From Stutzerimonas stutzeri (GTDB taxonomy: Bacteria > Pseudomonadota > Gammaproteobacteria > Pseudomonadales > Pseudomonadaceae): a stretch of DNA of 64,000 bases. Both the position numbers and the translations under genes were made by a program. The stretch lies in NCBI RefSeq assembly GCF_024448985.1, contig NZ_JAMOII010000019.1:1-64000 (forward strand). The letters are read 5' to 3'. The notes beneath the pieces are model-generated. The model had not been told where the DNA came from and searched no databases. It saw only the letters and a list, made by a program, of their open reading frames with translations. Below, piece by piece: positions 18,395-29,203 of the stretch. The first letter of the stretch is position 1. Every line of letters begins with the position of its first letter.

Positions 18395-18423
18395 AAAAAG
18401 ACCCCGACCAGCCATGGTCGGGG
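18395..18423 (-). terminator. Intrinsic terminator between lamB and malM
   Basis: On the minus strand a CCCCGACCA / TGGTCGGGG stem with a four-base loop is followed by TCTTTTTTGATT. It lies after lamB and before malM, so it may lower malM and second-malE expression relative to lamB. Confidence 0.85.
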
Positions 18424-18546
18424 TAAACACACCGTCAAAAACGGTGGGAGCGGAAAGTGAGAAGCGTTGCCCAGAGCCGGCGGGCGCAGCGGGAGGAGAG
18501 AGACCGCCGCACGCCGCCGACACTTAGGCGATTACCACCAGACCAA

Positions 18547-20014
<1,468 letters not shown>

Positions 20015-20052
20015 CGGGGGAGGAGGGACAGCGATGTGCACACCGCAGCGCA

Positions 20053-20097
20053 TTACGCCTGGCCACTAAGCCTGGAAAAAAGCACGGGGGGAGGTAT
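20053..20097 (+). promoter_or_regulatory. Degenerate mal-type operator array for amyP
   Basis: TTACGCCT (20053), CTAAGCCT (20066, +13) and GGGGAGGTAT (20088, +35) repeat the spacing of the better arrays with more mismatches. It stands back to back with the lamB array in the 391-bp divergent region 19837-20227. CTACGCCG (20144) and GGGGAGCTGG (20169) nearer the gene are further partial matches, and GACAAT at 20200 could be a -10. Confidence 0.55.
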
Positions 20098-20227
20098 GGC
20101 GATGCCGTCTGGCGCGGCAGTCTGGCCTGGCAGGTGGCGTTGGCTACGCCGTCTGCGCCCTGTCATCCGGGGAGCTGGTTCCCGTAGTCGGGTGCTCACG
20201 ACAATTACAAAAAGTGGAGCTACTTCG

Positions 20228-21907
20228 ATGAAACATTCTTTGTATCCTGCCCGCCTGGCCCTGGCGGTTTCTTCTCTGCTGCTGACCCTGGGCACCGCTC
20301 AGGCAGCAGATCTGGCTGGCAAGAGCCCGGCTGGGGTTCGTTATCACGGCGGCGACGAAATCATCCTTCAGGGTTTTCACTGGAACGTCGTCCGCGAGTC
20401 GCCCGATGACTGGTACAACACCCTGCGCAGCATGGCACCGACCATTGCCGCTGACGGATTCAGCGCGATCTGGATGCCGGTGCCCTGGCGCGACTTCTCC
20501 AGCTGGAGCGATGGCGCCAAGTCCGGTGGCGGTGAAGGCTATTTCTGGCATGACTTCAACAAGAACGGCCGCTACGGCACCGACACTCAGCTCAAGCAGG
20601 CCGCTGCTGCGCTGAATAACTCCCAGGTGAAGGTGCTCTACGACGCGGTACCCAACCATATGAACCGTGGCTACCCGAACAAGGAAATCAACTTGCCGGC
20701 CGGCCAGGGCTTCTGGCGCCACGACTGCACCGATCCCGGCAACTACGCCAACGATTGCGACGACGGCGACCGCTTCATGGGCGGGGACGCCGATCTCAAC
20801 ACGGCCAACCCGCAGGTCTACGGCATGTTCCGCGACGAGTTCGCCAACCTGCGCAGCAACTACGGCGCCGGCGGCTTTCGCTTCGACTTCGTCCGTGGCT
20901 ACGCTGGCGAGCGGGTCGATAGCTGGATGAGCGCGGCGCACGACAACGCCTTCTGCGTCGGTGAACTCTGGAAGGCGCCGGCCGAATACCCGAGCTGGGA
21001 TTGGCGCAATACCGCCAGCTGGCAGCAGGTGATCAAGGACTGGTCCGATCGCGCCAAGTGCCCGGTGTTCGATTTCGCCCTGAAAGAACGCATGCAGAAC
21101 GGCTCGATCGCTGACTGGAAGAACGGCCTCAACGGCAATCCGGATGCGCGCTGGCGCGAGGTGGCGGTGACCTTCGTCGACAACCATGACACCGGTTACT
21201 CGCCGGGGCAGAACGGCGGTCAGCACCATTGGGCGCTGCGTGACGATCTGGTCCGCCAGGCCTACGCCTATATCCTCTCCAGCCCCGGCACTCCGGTGGT
21301 GTACTGGTCGCATATGTACGATTGGGGCCACGGCGATTTGATCCGCCAGCTGATCCAGACTCGCCGCGCCGCTGGCGTGCGCGCCGATTCTGCGATTCAG
21401 TTCCATAGTGATTATTCCGGCCTGGTGGCGACCGTCAGTGGTACCGCTCAGACGTTGGTGATCGCCCTCGGATCGAATCTGGACAATCCCGCTCAGGTCA
21501 GCAGCGGTAGCCTCAACCAGGCGCTGAATCAAGACAATGGTCAGCTGCGCATCTGGACGACTGGCAGTACGGGCGGGGATGACGGCAACGGCGGTGGCGA
21601 CGATGGCAGCATGGTCAGCGTCAACTTCCGCTGCGACAACGGCGTGACCCAGATGGGCGACAGCGTTTATGCGGTGGGTAATGTCAGCCAGCTCGGCAAC
21701 TGGAGCCCGGCCAACGCGGTGCGCCTGACCGATACCAGCGCCTACCCTACCTGGAAAGGCACCATCGCCTTGCCGGCCGGGCAGACGGTGGAATGGAAAT
21801 GCATCGTACGCAACGAGGCTGACGCGACCCAGGTACGTCAGTGGGAATCGGGCGGCAACAACAGCGTCCAGGTTGCCGCCGGGGCGAGCACCAGCGGCTC
21901 GTTCTGA
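20228..21907 (+). CDS. amyP: Glucan 1,4-alpha-maltotetraohydrolase (exported G4 amylase)
   Basis: A 559-residue precursor with signal peptide MKHSLYPARLALAVSSLLLTLGTAQA. The GH13 barrel closely resembles P. stutzeri maltotetraose-forming amylase as I recall it (KSPAGVRYHGGDEIILQGFH, DFNKNGRYG). Catalytic residues are Asp220 (FRFDFVRGY), Glu246 (CVGELWK) and Asp321 (FVDNHDTG), each 27 above the published mature numbers 193, 219 and 294, so the mature form probably starts at Asp28. A Gly/Asp-rich linker leads to a C-terminal CBM20 starch-binding domain from about residue 465 (YAVGNVSQLGNW). It releases maltotetraose from starch ends outside the cell. It is divergent from lamB. Confidence 0.97.
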   Translation: MKHSLYPARLALAVSSLLLTLGTAQAADLAGKSPAGVRYHGGDEIILQGFHWNVVRESPDDWYNTLRSMAPTIAADGFSAIWMPVPWRDFSSWSDGAKSGGGEGYFWHDFNKNGRYGTDTQLKQAAAALNNSQVKVLYDAVPNHMNRGYPNKEINLPAGQGFWRHDCTDPGNYANDCDDGDRFMGGDADLNTANPQVYGMFRDEFANLRSNYGAGGFRFDFVRGYAGERVDSWMSAAHDNAFCVGELWKAPAEYPSWDWRNTASWQQVIKDWSDRAKCPVFDFALKERMQNGSIADWKNGLNGNPDARWREVAVTFVDNHDTGYSPGQNGGQHHWALRDDLVRQAYAYILSSPGTPVVYWSHMYDWGHGDLIRQLIQTRRAAGVRADSAIQFHSDYSGLVATVSGTAQTLVIALGSNLDNPAQVSSGSLNQALNQDNGQLRIWTTGSTGGDDGNGGGDDGSMVSVNFRCDNGVTQMGDSVYAVGNVSQLGNWSPANAVRLTDTSAYPTWKGTIALPAGQTVEWKCIVRNEADATQVRQWESGGNNSVQVAAGASTSGSF

Positions 21908-21920
21908 GTCGGACATCATG

Positions 21921-22039
21921 GTGGGCTGAAGCCCACCCTACGGGGATGGGACCGCACTGTAGGGTGGGCTTTAGCCCACCGATTAACGCTCGACCGCACG
22001 GGTAGGGTGGGCCGGGCGGCGCTCCGCTTCAGTCCACCG
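21921..22039. repeat. Cluster of three REP-like palindromes after amyP
   Basis: Two copies of a GTGGGCT...AGCCCAC hairpin (21921-21936 and 21963-21980) in a head-to-head arrangement through CACCCTA/TAGGGTG, then a longer variant at 22001-22039 starting GGTAGGGTGGGCCGGGCGGC. The last recurs at 43372-43409 with about two differences. They could form a terminator-like structure after amyP. Confidence 0.75.
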
Positions 22040-22045
22040 AGGTAA

Positions 22046-22091
22046 CTACGCCCACTCACTCCTCCCCCGGCGATAACGCTCGGGGAGGATG
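22046..22091 (+). promoter_or_regulatory. Mal-type operator array before a chemoreceptor gene
   Basis: CTACGCCC (22046-22053), CTCCTCCC 13 bp on (22059) and GGGGAGGATG (22082-22091, +36). The middle site, read on the other strand as GGGGAGGAGT, is itself nearly a canonical MalT box. The final box is identical to that before malE. A possible -10, GACAAT, is at 22109-22114. Confidence 0.72.
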
Positions 22092-22115
22092 TCCGAACGC
22101 GCCACCCGGACAATC

Positions 22116-22160
22116 CTGACGCGACAACAAAAAGCCATCGCGTTTTCGCTGTCGCGTCAG
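22116..22160 (+). promoter_or_regulatory. Leader hairpin abutting the chemoreceptor ribosome site
   Basis: CTGACGCGACA (22116-22126) and TGTCGCGTCAG (22150-22160) form a perfect 11-bp stem around a 23-nt loop. The 3' arm runs into the AGGAG ribosome-binding site at 22159-22163, so the fold could limit translation of the chemoreceptor. Confidence 0.5.
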
Positions 22161-22168
22161 GAGCTCAC

Positions 22169-24199
22169 ATGTCCGCCCTTTCCCGCTTCTCCGTCTTTCG
22201 GCTCGGCTTTTTGCCGCGGCTGTATGTGCTGATCGCTGCGCTCGTGGCGTTGCTGATGCTCGTAGCTGGGACCAGTCTGGTCGCCGTCACCCGCCTGCAG
22301 GGCAATGCCGAACAGATCTCGGCTACCGCGTCCCGCTTGCTGATCAGCGAGAGCTTCTTCAGTACGCTGCAGAGCCTGACCCAGAACCTCTCCGATGCTC
22401 TCGCCGAAGACCGGCCGGAGCAGCTGGACGCCTTCGTCACGCGGCACCAGAAGCTACACGAAAGGACAGTGGAGCTGTTGGAGCAGCTCGACGGCCTGAC
22501 GCCGGGGCATACCGACGCCAAACAGCGATTGAGCGACATGCTGCCGGAGCTCGATCGCCGTAGCCTGGCACTGATCGACGCGCATCGCGGCCTGCTCGAG
22601 CGCGTCGACCGTAACGCCGTGGCGCTGCGTGATCTGCAATTGCAGTTCTCGCGACTCAAGCAGGATCTGTTGCAGGCTCAGTTTGTCACTGGCGACGACC
22701 TGGCGGCCTATTCGATCAAGCAGTTCATCATCCCGTTTGAGCAGATCGAGGCCCTGTTATTCGACGCGATCGGCGCGGCCTCTACACAAAAGCTCGACGA
22801 AGCCCGAGCGAAGATCGCCGAACGCCTGCCCGACCTGCAGAAGAAGCTCGACAACGTGCTGATGGACCTCGCCCCGCATCAGGACAGCCGAACCGACTAC
22901 GCGCACAGCTTCCGCCCGCCATTCGAGGATATTCAGCGACAGGTGGATACCGCTGGTTCGGGCGCGGTAGGTCAGTATTACGCCTGGCTCCGCGACAAGC
23001 AGGCCAACCGGCAGCAGAAGGCCCAGCTCAACGCCTTGCAGCGCCAGGCGCGGGACGACATCGGTACGCTTATCGCCAGTGCTCAAGAGGCCAGCAACGA
23101 GCAGTTGGCTCTGGCCGCCGAGACCTATCAGCATGGCGTCACCCGCCTGCTACTGATGGCGGGGCTGTCAATCGGGCTCGCACTGTTCATGGGGCTGTGG
23201 CTGAGCCGCACCATGCGCGCTGCGCTTGGTGCCGTCACCGGCACTCTGCAGCATCTGGCTGCCGGAGACCTGCGGGGCCAGTGCGACTACCGTCGGCCGG
23301 ACGAATTTGGGCGTGTCAGCGAACATGTCAACCGGGTCGCCGGCAACATGCGCGACGCGCTTGCGCAGCTCGGACGCAACGCCGACGAGCAGGACGAGAT
23401 TGCCCGGCGTAATGCCACAGCGTGCGGCCAGGCGCGCGCCGGGCTGGAGCAACAGCGCAGCAGTATCGGAGCGCTGGTCGCCAGCCTGACCGAACTGGAA
23501 ACCAGCTTCGGCGAGGTCGCTCAGCACGCTGGTGAGACGGCTGCACGGGTCGGCAGCGTCGAGGGACTGACCCGACAGGGCAGCCACCTGATGGCCGAAA
23601 CCCGCGAAAGCACCGGGGCGTTGGCGCAGCAACTCGAGGCGAGCGTCGCCGAAATTTCCAATGTGGAGGCCCTGAGCGAGCAGATCGGGCAAATCCTCGA
23701 TGTCATCCGCGGGATCGCCGACCAGACCAATCTGCTGGCGCTTAACGCGGCCATCGAGGCGGCGCGTGCCGGTGAGCAGGGGCGTGGTTTCGCCGTGGTC
23801 GCCGATGAGGTTCGCGGCCTGGCCCAACGCACGGCGCAATCCACTGGTGAAATCCAGCAGCGCATCGAGCGCCTGACGCAAGGCATCGCATCGGCGGTGC
23901 AGTCGGTGGAGAAGAGCCGCGCGCAGATGCAGGGCAATCTTGACCAGGTCGGCGAGGCCGATCATTTGATGCAGGACATCCGCCGGCAGGTCGAGCGCAT
24001 CGCAGTAATGTCGCGCGAAATCGATTCAGCCACCGGCCAGCAGCGTCTTGCGGCAGAGGAGGTTTCGCGCGGCATGCATGCGATCGACTCCGCAGCCGAG
24101 CAGAATATGGGAAGCGTCGTAGCGATTAGTGAAAGCAGCGACCGCCAGGCACGCATGTCCGCCGAACAGCAGGCGCTTTGCGCGCGTTACTGCACATGA
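22169..24199 (+). CDS. Methyl-accepting chemotaxis protein
   Basis: A 676-residue receptor: first membrane span [21 protein letters not shown] (about 19-39), a helical periplasmic sensor of roughly 280 residues, a second span ([20 protein letters not shown], about 330-350), a HAMP domain, and a signalling domain with the conserved hairpin [20 protein letters not shown] and [20 protein letters not shown]. There is no C-terminal CheR/CheB-binding pentapeptide. The mal-type operator array upstream suggests co-regulation with starch use, so maltodextrin or bound MalE is a candidate signal; that is inference. The start at 22169 follows AGGAG. Confidence 0.93.
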   Translation: MSALSRFSVFRLGFLPRLYVLIAALVALLMLVAGTSLVAVTRLQGNAEQISATASRLLISESFFSTLQSLTQNLSDALAEDRPEQLDAFVTRHQKLHERTVELLEQLDGLTPGHTDAKQRLSDMLPELDRRSLALIDAHRGLLERVDRNAVALRDLQLQFSRLKQDLLQAQFVTGDDLAAYSIKQFIIPFEQIEALLFDAIGAASTQKLDEARAKIAERLPDLQKKLDNVLMDLAPHQDSRTDYAHSFRPPFEDIQRQVDTAGSGAVGQYYAWLRDKQANRQQKAQLNALQRQARDDIGTLIASAQEASNEQLALAAETYQHGVTRLLLMAGLSIGLALFMGLWLSRTMRAALGAVTGTLQHLAAGDLRGQCDYRRPDEFGRVSEHVNRVAGNMRDALAQLGRNADEQDEIARRNATACGQARAGLEQQRSSIGALVASLTELETSFGEVAQHAGETAARVGSVEGLTRQGSHLMAETRESTGALAQQLEASVAEISNVEALSEQIGQILDVIRGIADQTNLLALNAAIEAARAGEQGRGFAVVADEVRGLAQRTAQSTGEIQQRIERLTQGIASAVQSVEKSRAQMQGNLDQVGEADHLMQDIRRQVERIAVMSREIDSATGQQRLAAEEVSRGMHAIDSAAEQNMGSVVAISESSDRQARMSAEQQALCARYCT

Positions 24200-24254
24200 T
24201 GGTCGTCGAATGTCGAAGCCGTTGGGCGAACAAGTTCGCCCCTACAGATCAGCG

Positions 24255-24450
24255 CTGCGTAGGGGCGCCAAGCGATGCAACGAACCGTAGGGCCGAATTT
24301 ATTCGGCCGTGAGCCGCACCATCGGGCGAATTAATCCGCCCCTACAGCAGCTCTGCGTAGGGGCCGCCAAGCGATGCAACACATCGTAGGGCCGAATTTA
24401 TTCGGCCATGGGTCACGCTATCGGGCGATTAAATCATTCCTACGGGGAAT
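24255..24450. repeat. Two tandem imperfect 98-bp repeats with internal palindromes
   Basis: Units begin at CTGCGTAGGGGC at 24255 and 24353. Each contains CGTAGGGCCGAATTTATTCGG, a palindrome around GCCGAATTTATTCGGC, and an inverted TAGGGGCG/CGCCCCTA relation to its flanks. This REP/BIME-like block fills the gap between the convergent chemoreceptor and kinase-fold genes; no gene is seen in it. Confidence 0.75.
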
Positions 24451-24481
24451 CATCCCCCCGCGCGCGCGCTTTCGGCGTCCT

Positions 24482-25573
24482 CTAGGCGCGTGGCACCTGC
24501 CAGCCGACGGCTTGCGCTTCGGCACGGTCAAGCTGATCCAGCAGTTCGTTGCGCCCTTCGGCCCGCTCGATCGCCAACGCTCCACAGGCGACAAGATCGA
24601 AGTAACGGGCGGCGGCTATATCCCGAAGCCATGCGAGTCGCTGTAGCGTGAGCGGAGTGCAGGTCTGGCCGTCCAGATCATCGGCTAGATCGAGACGGTG
24701 CGAACGCCAAGCCTCGCGAAGGTACAGCGCCTCGGACGAGCCAGCGAGTGCCGTCTGCCAGGTACGGCTGATTTCGCCGAGCCGATCCAGCACGACCGTA
24801 CTCGCGCCTTGCCTCGCCAGTTCGGTTTGCCAACGCAGATAGCGGTCGAGCGCAATCGATTTCTCCAGGCGGAAGGCAGCCAGCGCGTGGTTGCCACCGG
24901 CCTGCTCCTGCCCCAGCAGCCAGGCGAAGAATTGCCGTGTTTCGAAGCGCTCGACCGGGTGGAATCCCGGCGAGGCGAGGCCATCGCTGTTGAACTCGCG
25001 CAGCGGATCGAAGCGGTACAGGTAGCCGAAGTCGAACAGGCGGATCCGGCCATCGTCCAGCACATTGCCTGGACACAGATCCCATTCGAACAGGCCCTGG
25101 GAGGCGAGGGTGATGACGGTGTCGAACAGGTCGACGAGGCGCGTCTCGTCCCACTCGGTGACCTGTTCGCCGTCGATCCAGGGCGACAACAGCACGCCGC
25201 GACGAAAGCTCGCATAACGGGTGTCGACGATGCCGGTCAGGCGCTCGGCCAGTTCGGGACGCGCCTTCAGCGCCTGGAGGTCAGCCCGCCGCTGTACCTC
25301 ATTGAGAAAGGAGGTCTGGCCGTCGGCGTTCTGCACCAGGCAGCGCTCGCGGGCGCGTTTGAGCGTCCAGCTCTGGCCCTGCGCCTCGATCCGATAGACG
25401 TGTGCGGTAAGGCCGCCGGCCAGCTCGCGACTGACGTAGGCTTCGCGGCCGTCGGTCATCGCCAGGGTCGAGAGTGGCAGCGGGCAATCTTCGGGCCGCC
25501 CGACTTCCAGCTCGGCACCGCTCGCGGTGAAGGCCAGCTGGGCCTGCTGGCGCGTATTCAGGTTTGCAGTCAT
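24482..25573 (-). CDS. Kinase-fold phosphotransferase of unknown substrate in the mal locus
   Basis: A 363-residue cytosolic protein starting MTANLNTRQQAQLAF. It carries the marks of the protein-kinase/aminoglycoside-phosphotransferase fold: Lys72 in SWTLKRARE, Glu92 in SFLNEVQRR, Asp165 and Asn170 in WDLCPGNVLDD (catalytic-loop type) and Asp181 in RLFDFGYLYRF (DFG type). All residues needed for phosphotransfer appear present. It lies 47 bp after malS on the same strand and is probably co-transcribed. A role in phosphorylating a maltodextrin product, glucose or a protein is possible, but no named family could be assigned. It is not obviously the actinobacterial Pep2 maltokinase. The frame runs open far upstream as a malS shadow. 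Confidence 0.8.
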   Translation of the reverse strand: MTANLNTRQQAQLAFTASGAELEVGRPEDCPLPLSTLAMTDGREAYVSRELAGGLTAHVYRIEAQGQSWTLKRARERCLVQNADGQTSFLNEVQRRADLQALKARPELAERLTGIVDTRYASFRRGVLLSPWIDGEQVTEWDETRLVDLFDTVITLASQGLFEWDLCPGNVLDDGRIRLFDFGYLYRFDPLREFNSDGLASPGFHPVERFETRQFFAWLLGQEQAGGNHALAAFRLEKSIALDRYLRWQTELARQGASTVVLDRLGEISRTWQTALAGSSEALYLREAWRSHRLDLADDLDGQTCTPLTLQRLAWLRDIAAARYFDLVACGALAIERAEGRNELLDQLDRAEAQAVGWQVPRA

Positions 25574-25620
25574 CTGATCGTTTTCCGGTGTAGGGCGGAT
25601 GGGCGAGGTTCGCGACCAGG

Positions 25621-27702
25621 TCAGGGGGCGGCCGAAGCTCCGGCTTGCACGACGATGACACGGTCGTCCCCGGCGATTCTTGAAAACGCGTAAGGCGCGG
25701 TGGACAGCCGCTCGTGCCGCCCGGCGCCGATAGCCGGATGGCGCGCGCGAAACTGGCCGAGCGTGCGCCAATGACGAAGCAGCTCGCTGATTTCCGGCTG
25801 CGATTGCTCCGTCCAGTTCATCGGCGAGCGCGTGCCTTGGAAAGGGTCCGAACCCGTCGGACCGAACGGCCTGGCCGACTCGTCGCCATAGAAGATCTGC
25901 ACCGCGCCGGGAGCCAGCAGCAAGGCGTTGGCCAGACCGCGCTGCTTGGCCAGGCTTTCGCCGGTTTGCTGAAAGAACAGCGCCGTGTCGTGCGAAGAGG
26001 CGTAACTCATGAAATTGTGCTCGGGGTGCTCGGCCAGCAGCCTGGCGTAATCGGCATAGCTCGGCTCGGCCTTGGCCAGGCATTCGCTGGCTGCTGGTGC
26101 CGCCTCGGTCTGGAAGGCGAAGTTGATCAGCGCATCGAAGCCGTTGTCGCGGTACAGGCTGGTCTCCGGCCCGTGGCCGAATACCTCGCCGACCATCCAG
26201 AACGGCGTGCCGGCGAAAGGGTCGTCCGGGTTCGCGGCCGACCATTCGGCACGGGCGCGGTCGGCGGCCTTGCGCAGTTCGGCCCAGGCGTGGGGTTCGA
26301 CATGCTTCACCGTATCGGCGCGAAAGCCGTCGACGCCGTACTCACGCACCCAGTCGGTGAGCCATTCGATCAGGTAATCGCGCACCCGATAATCCGCGCG
26401 CGCCACCGCGCCGGTCGGTTGCTTGTGCTGCAGGAACGCGGGCAGGCCGACGGGTTGATCGCTCTCGGTCCTGAAGTCAGGCAGAAAGCTCAGCGAGCCC
26501 TTGACCGGATCGACCACCGCGCTTGGCGGCTGCTCGTAATCGCCGAGGCCGGCACGCACCCAGTCCTTGCCCCACCAGCGGACCCAGTCCGGGTGCTGGT
26601 AGTCGACCAGGTTGTGGTAGGCGTGCAGGTTCTCGTAGGGCTCGGGCTGCCAGTCGGACCAGCGTTCGGGCAGGTACTGCGCCATACCGTCACGCAGCCC
26701 ACCGAAGTTGAAGGCTTGCATGTCGGCCAGTGTCGAATAGCCGGGGTGGTTCATCACCACGTCGAACAGCACACGAATGCCGCGCGCGTGGGCCTCGGTC
26801 ATCAGCTCGCGCAGGTCGGCCTCGCTGCCCATGTTGGCATCCAGCTCGGTGAAATCGAGCGCGTAATAGCCGTGATAACCGTAATGGCGGAAATCGCCCT
26901 TGTCGCCGCCGCCGACCCAGCCGTGGATCTGCTCGTAGGGCGCGGTGATCCAGACGGCACTGACGCCCAGCTCGGCGAGGTAGTCCAGCTTGCCGGTCAG
27001 GCCTTTCAGGTCGCCGCCGTGAAAGGTGCCGATTTCTTCCTTGCCATCCGGCTGGCGCCCGTAGCTGTTGTCGTTGGACGGGTCGCCATTGGCGAAGCGG
27101 TCGGTGACGACGAAATAGACGGTTGCGTTGCGCCAGTCGTGAGCAGCATTCGCGGGGGCCTCGACGGCTTCCAGCAGGAGCAGGCCGTCGCTGCCAGCGG
27201 CGGGGGTCAGCGTGACGCGTCCGCCTCGGACTTCAGTCGCCTGGCCGCTGTAGGCGTCGTGCACCTGTTCGCCTTCTGCGAAGACATCGCCGACGTTGAC
27301 CGTGACAGGCCCGCCGTCCCAGACCGGGCAGCTGGTGGCGGGTTTCGGGGATTCGACGTCCTTGATCGGCAGCAGACGCAGGTTGGCATCGTCACCGAGA
27401 TCGGCGATCAGGCGGTAACGGCCTGCCGCAGGAACGTCGAAGCGAAACGCACTGTCTTTGCCCAGCGCCTGCTTGCGGTAGAGCGCCAACGGCTGCGTGT
27501 TGTCGGCGCCGGGTGCGCCTAGTTCAAGCTTGCCGGCGGGCAGTGCCAGCTCGGCGCTGTAGCGCTCTGGCTGCATTTCACTCCAGCGCAGATGCAGCGG
27601 TTCGCCGCCGATGCGGGCGGTGAGGGTCGGTTCGGCCAGTACGAGCTGAGCGGGAAGAGCGAGGCCAAAGGCTAGGTGACAAATAGACGTCCGGCAGTGC
27701 AT
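25621..27702 (-). CDS. malS: Periplasmic alpha-amylase MalS
   Basis: A 693-residue precursor with signal MHCRTSICHLAFGLALPAQLVLA, an N-terminal beta domain, then a GH13 barrel starting at WRNATVYFVVTDRFANGDPSND. Catalytic motifs are GVDGFRADTVKHV (nucleophile Asp), WMVGEVFGHG (acid Glu) and SYASSHDTALF (third Asp). Size and architecture match E. coli MalS (676 residues), a periplasmic amylase acting on linear maltodextrins. An upstream in-frame GTG at 27741 is an alternative start. It is divergent from malE and is followed by the kinase-fold gene. Confidence 0.92.
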   Translation of the reverse strand: MHCRTSICHLAFGLALPAQLVLAEPTLTARIGGEPLHLRWSEMQPERYSAELALPAGKLELGAPGADNTQPLALYRKQALGKDSAFRFDVPAAGRYRLIADLGDDANLRLLPIKDVESPKPATSCPVWDGGPVTVNVGDVFAEGEQVHDAYSGQATEVRGGRVTLTPAAGSDGLLLLEAVEAPANAAHDWRNATVYFVVTDRFANGDPSNDNSYGRQPDGKEEIGTFHGGDLKGLTGKLDYLAELGVSAVWITAPYEQIHGWVGGGDKGDFRHYGYHGYYALDFTELDANMGSEADLRELMTEAHARGIRVLFDVVMNHPGYSTLADMQAFNFGGLRDGMAQYLPERWSDWQPEPYENLHAYHNLVDYQHPDWVRWWGKDWVRAGLGDYEQPPSAVVDPVKGSLSFLPDFRTESDQPVGLPAFLQHKQPTGAVARADYRVRDYLIEWLTDWVREYGVDGFRADTVKHVEPHAWAELRKAADRARAEWSAANPDDPFAGTPFWMVGEVFGHGPETSLYRDNGFDALINFAFQTEAAPAASECLAKAEPSYADYARLLAEHPEHNFMSYASSHDTALFFQQTGESLAKQRGLANALLLAPGAVQIFYGDESARPFGPTGSDPFQGTRSPMNWTEQSQPEISELLRHWRTLGQFRARHPAIGAGRHERLSTAPYAFSRIAGDDRVIVVQAGASAAP

Positions 27703-27812
27703 GGTATCGATCCGTTTTGTTGTTTTCGCTGCATTTAACACCCTGCTGCTAGCGAAGTGCAGGCGTAATGCGGGCTTTGCAGGCGGAATTTTTCACGGTG
27801 TCGCCCGATCAT

Positions 27813-27857
27813 CTACGCCCCATCTCTACGCCCTCGCTGACTACACCGGGGAGGATG
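27813..27857 (+). promoter_or_regulatory. Mal-type operator array for malE
   Basis: CTACGCCC (27813-27820), an identical CTACGCCC 13 bp on (27826-27833) and GGGGAGGATG (27848-27857, +35). TATTCA at 27881-27886 is a possible -10, which would centre the last box near -39, close to the -38 position known for MalT boxes in E. coli. This is the cleanest copy in the window. Confidence 0.78.
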
Positions 27858-27953
27858 CGCGCCCGATGAGGCTGGTCGAGTATTCAGGCAGTGCAAATGC
27901 CCACTGGGCTGCAGCATGTGGGATCAACAATAAGAAGCCACGAGGAAAAAAGT

Positions 27954-29141
<1,188 letters not shown>

Positions 29142-29203
29142 AACCGTCACCGGCCGCATGTCGCGGCCGGTGATCTATTCTCAGGTTAGAAAGGTTCCCC
29201 GTT

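Noticed and set aside
20144-22168. A 591-residue open frame opposite amyP.
   Set aside because: amyP is unmistakable on the plus strand; the opposite frame is antisense shadow.
24200-24480. Possible CRISPR array.
   Set aside because: There are only two long units with a 98-bp period, internal palindromes, no short constant repeat with unique spacers and no cas genes.
25714-27522. A 602-residue open frame opposite malS.
   Set aside because: The malS strand has all GH13 catalytic motifs; the opposite frame is composed of low-information Val/Ala/Arg-rich sequence.
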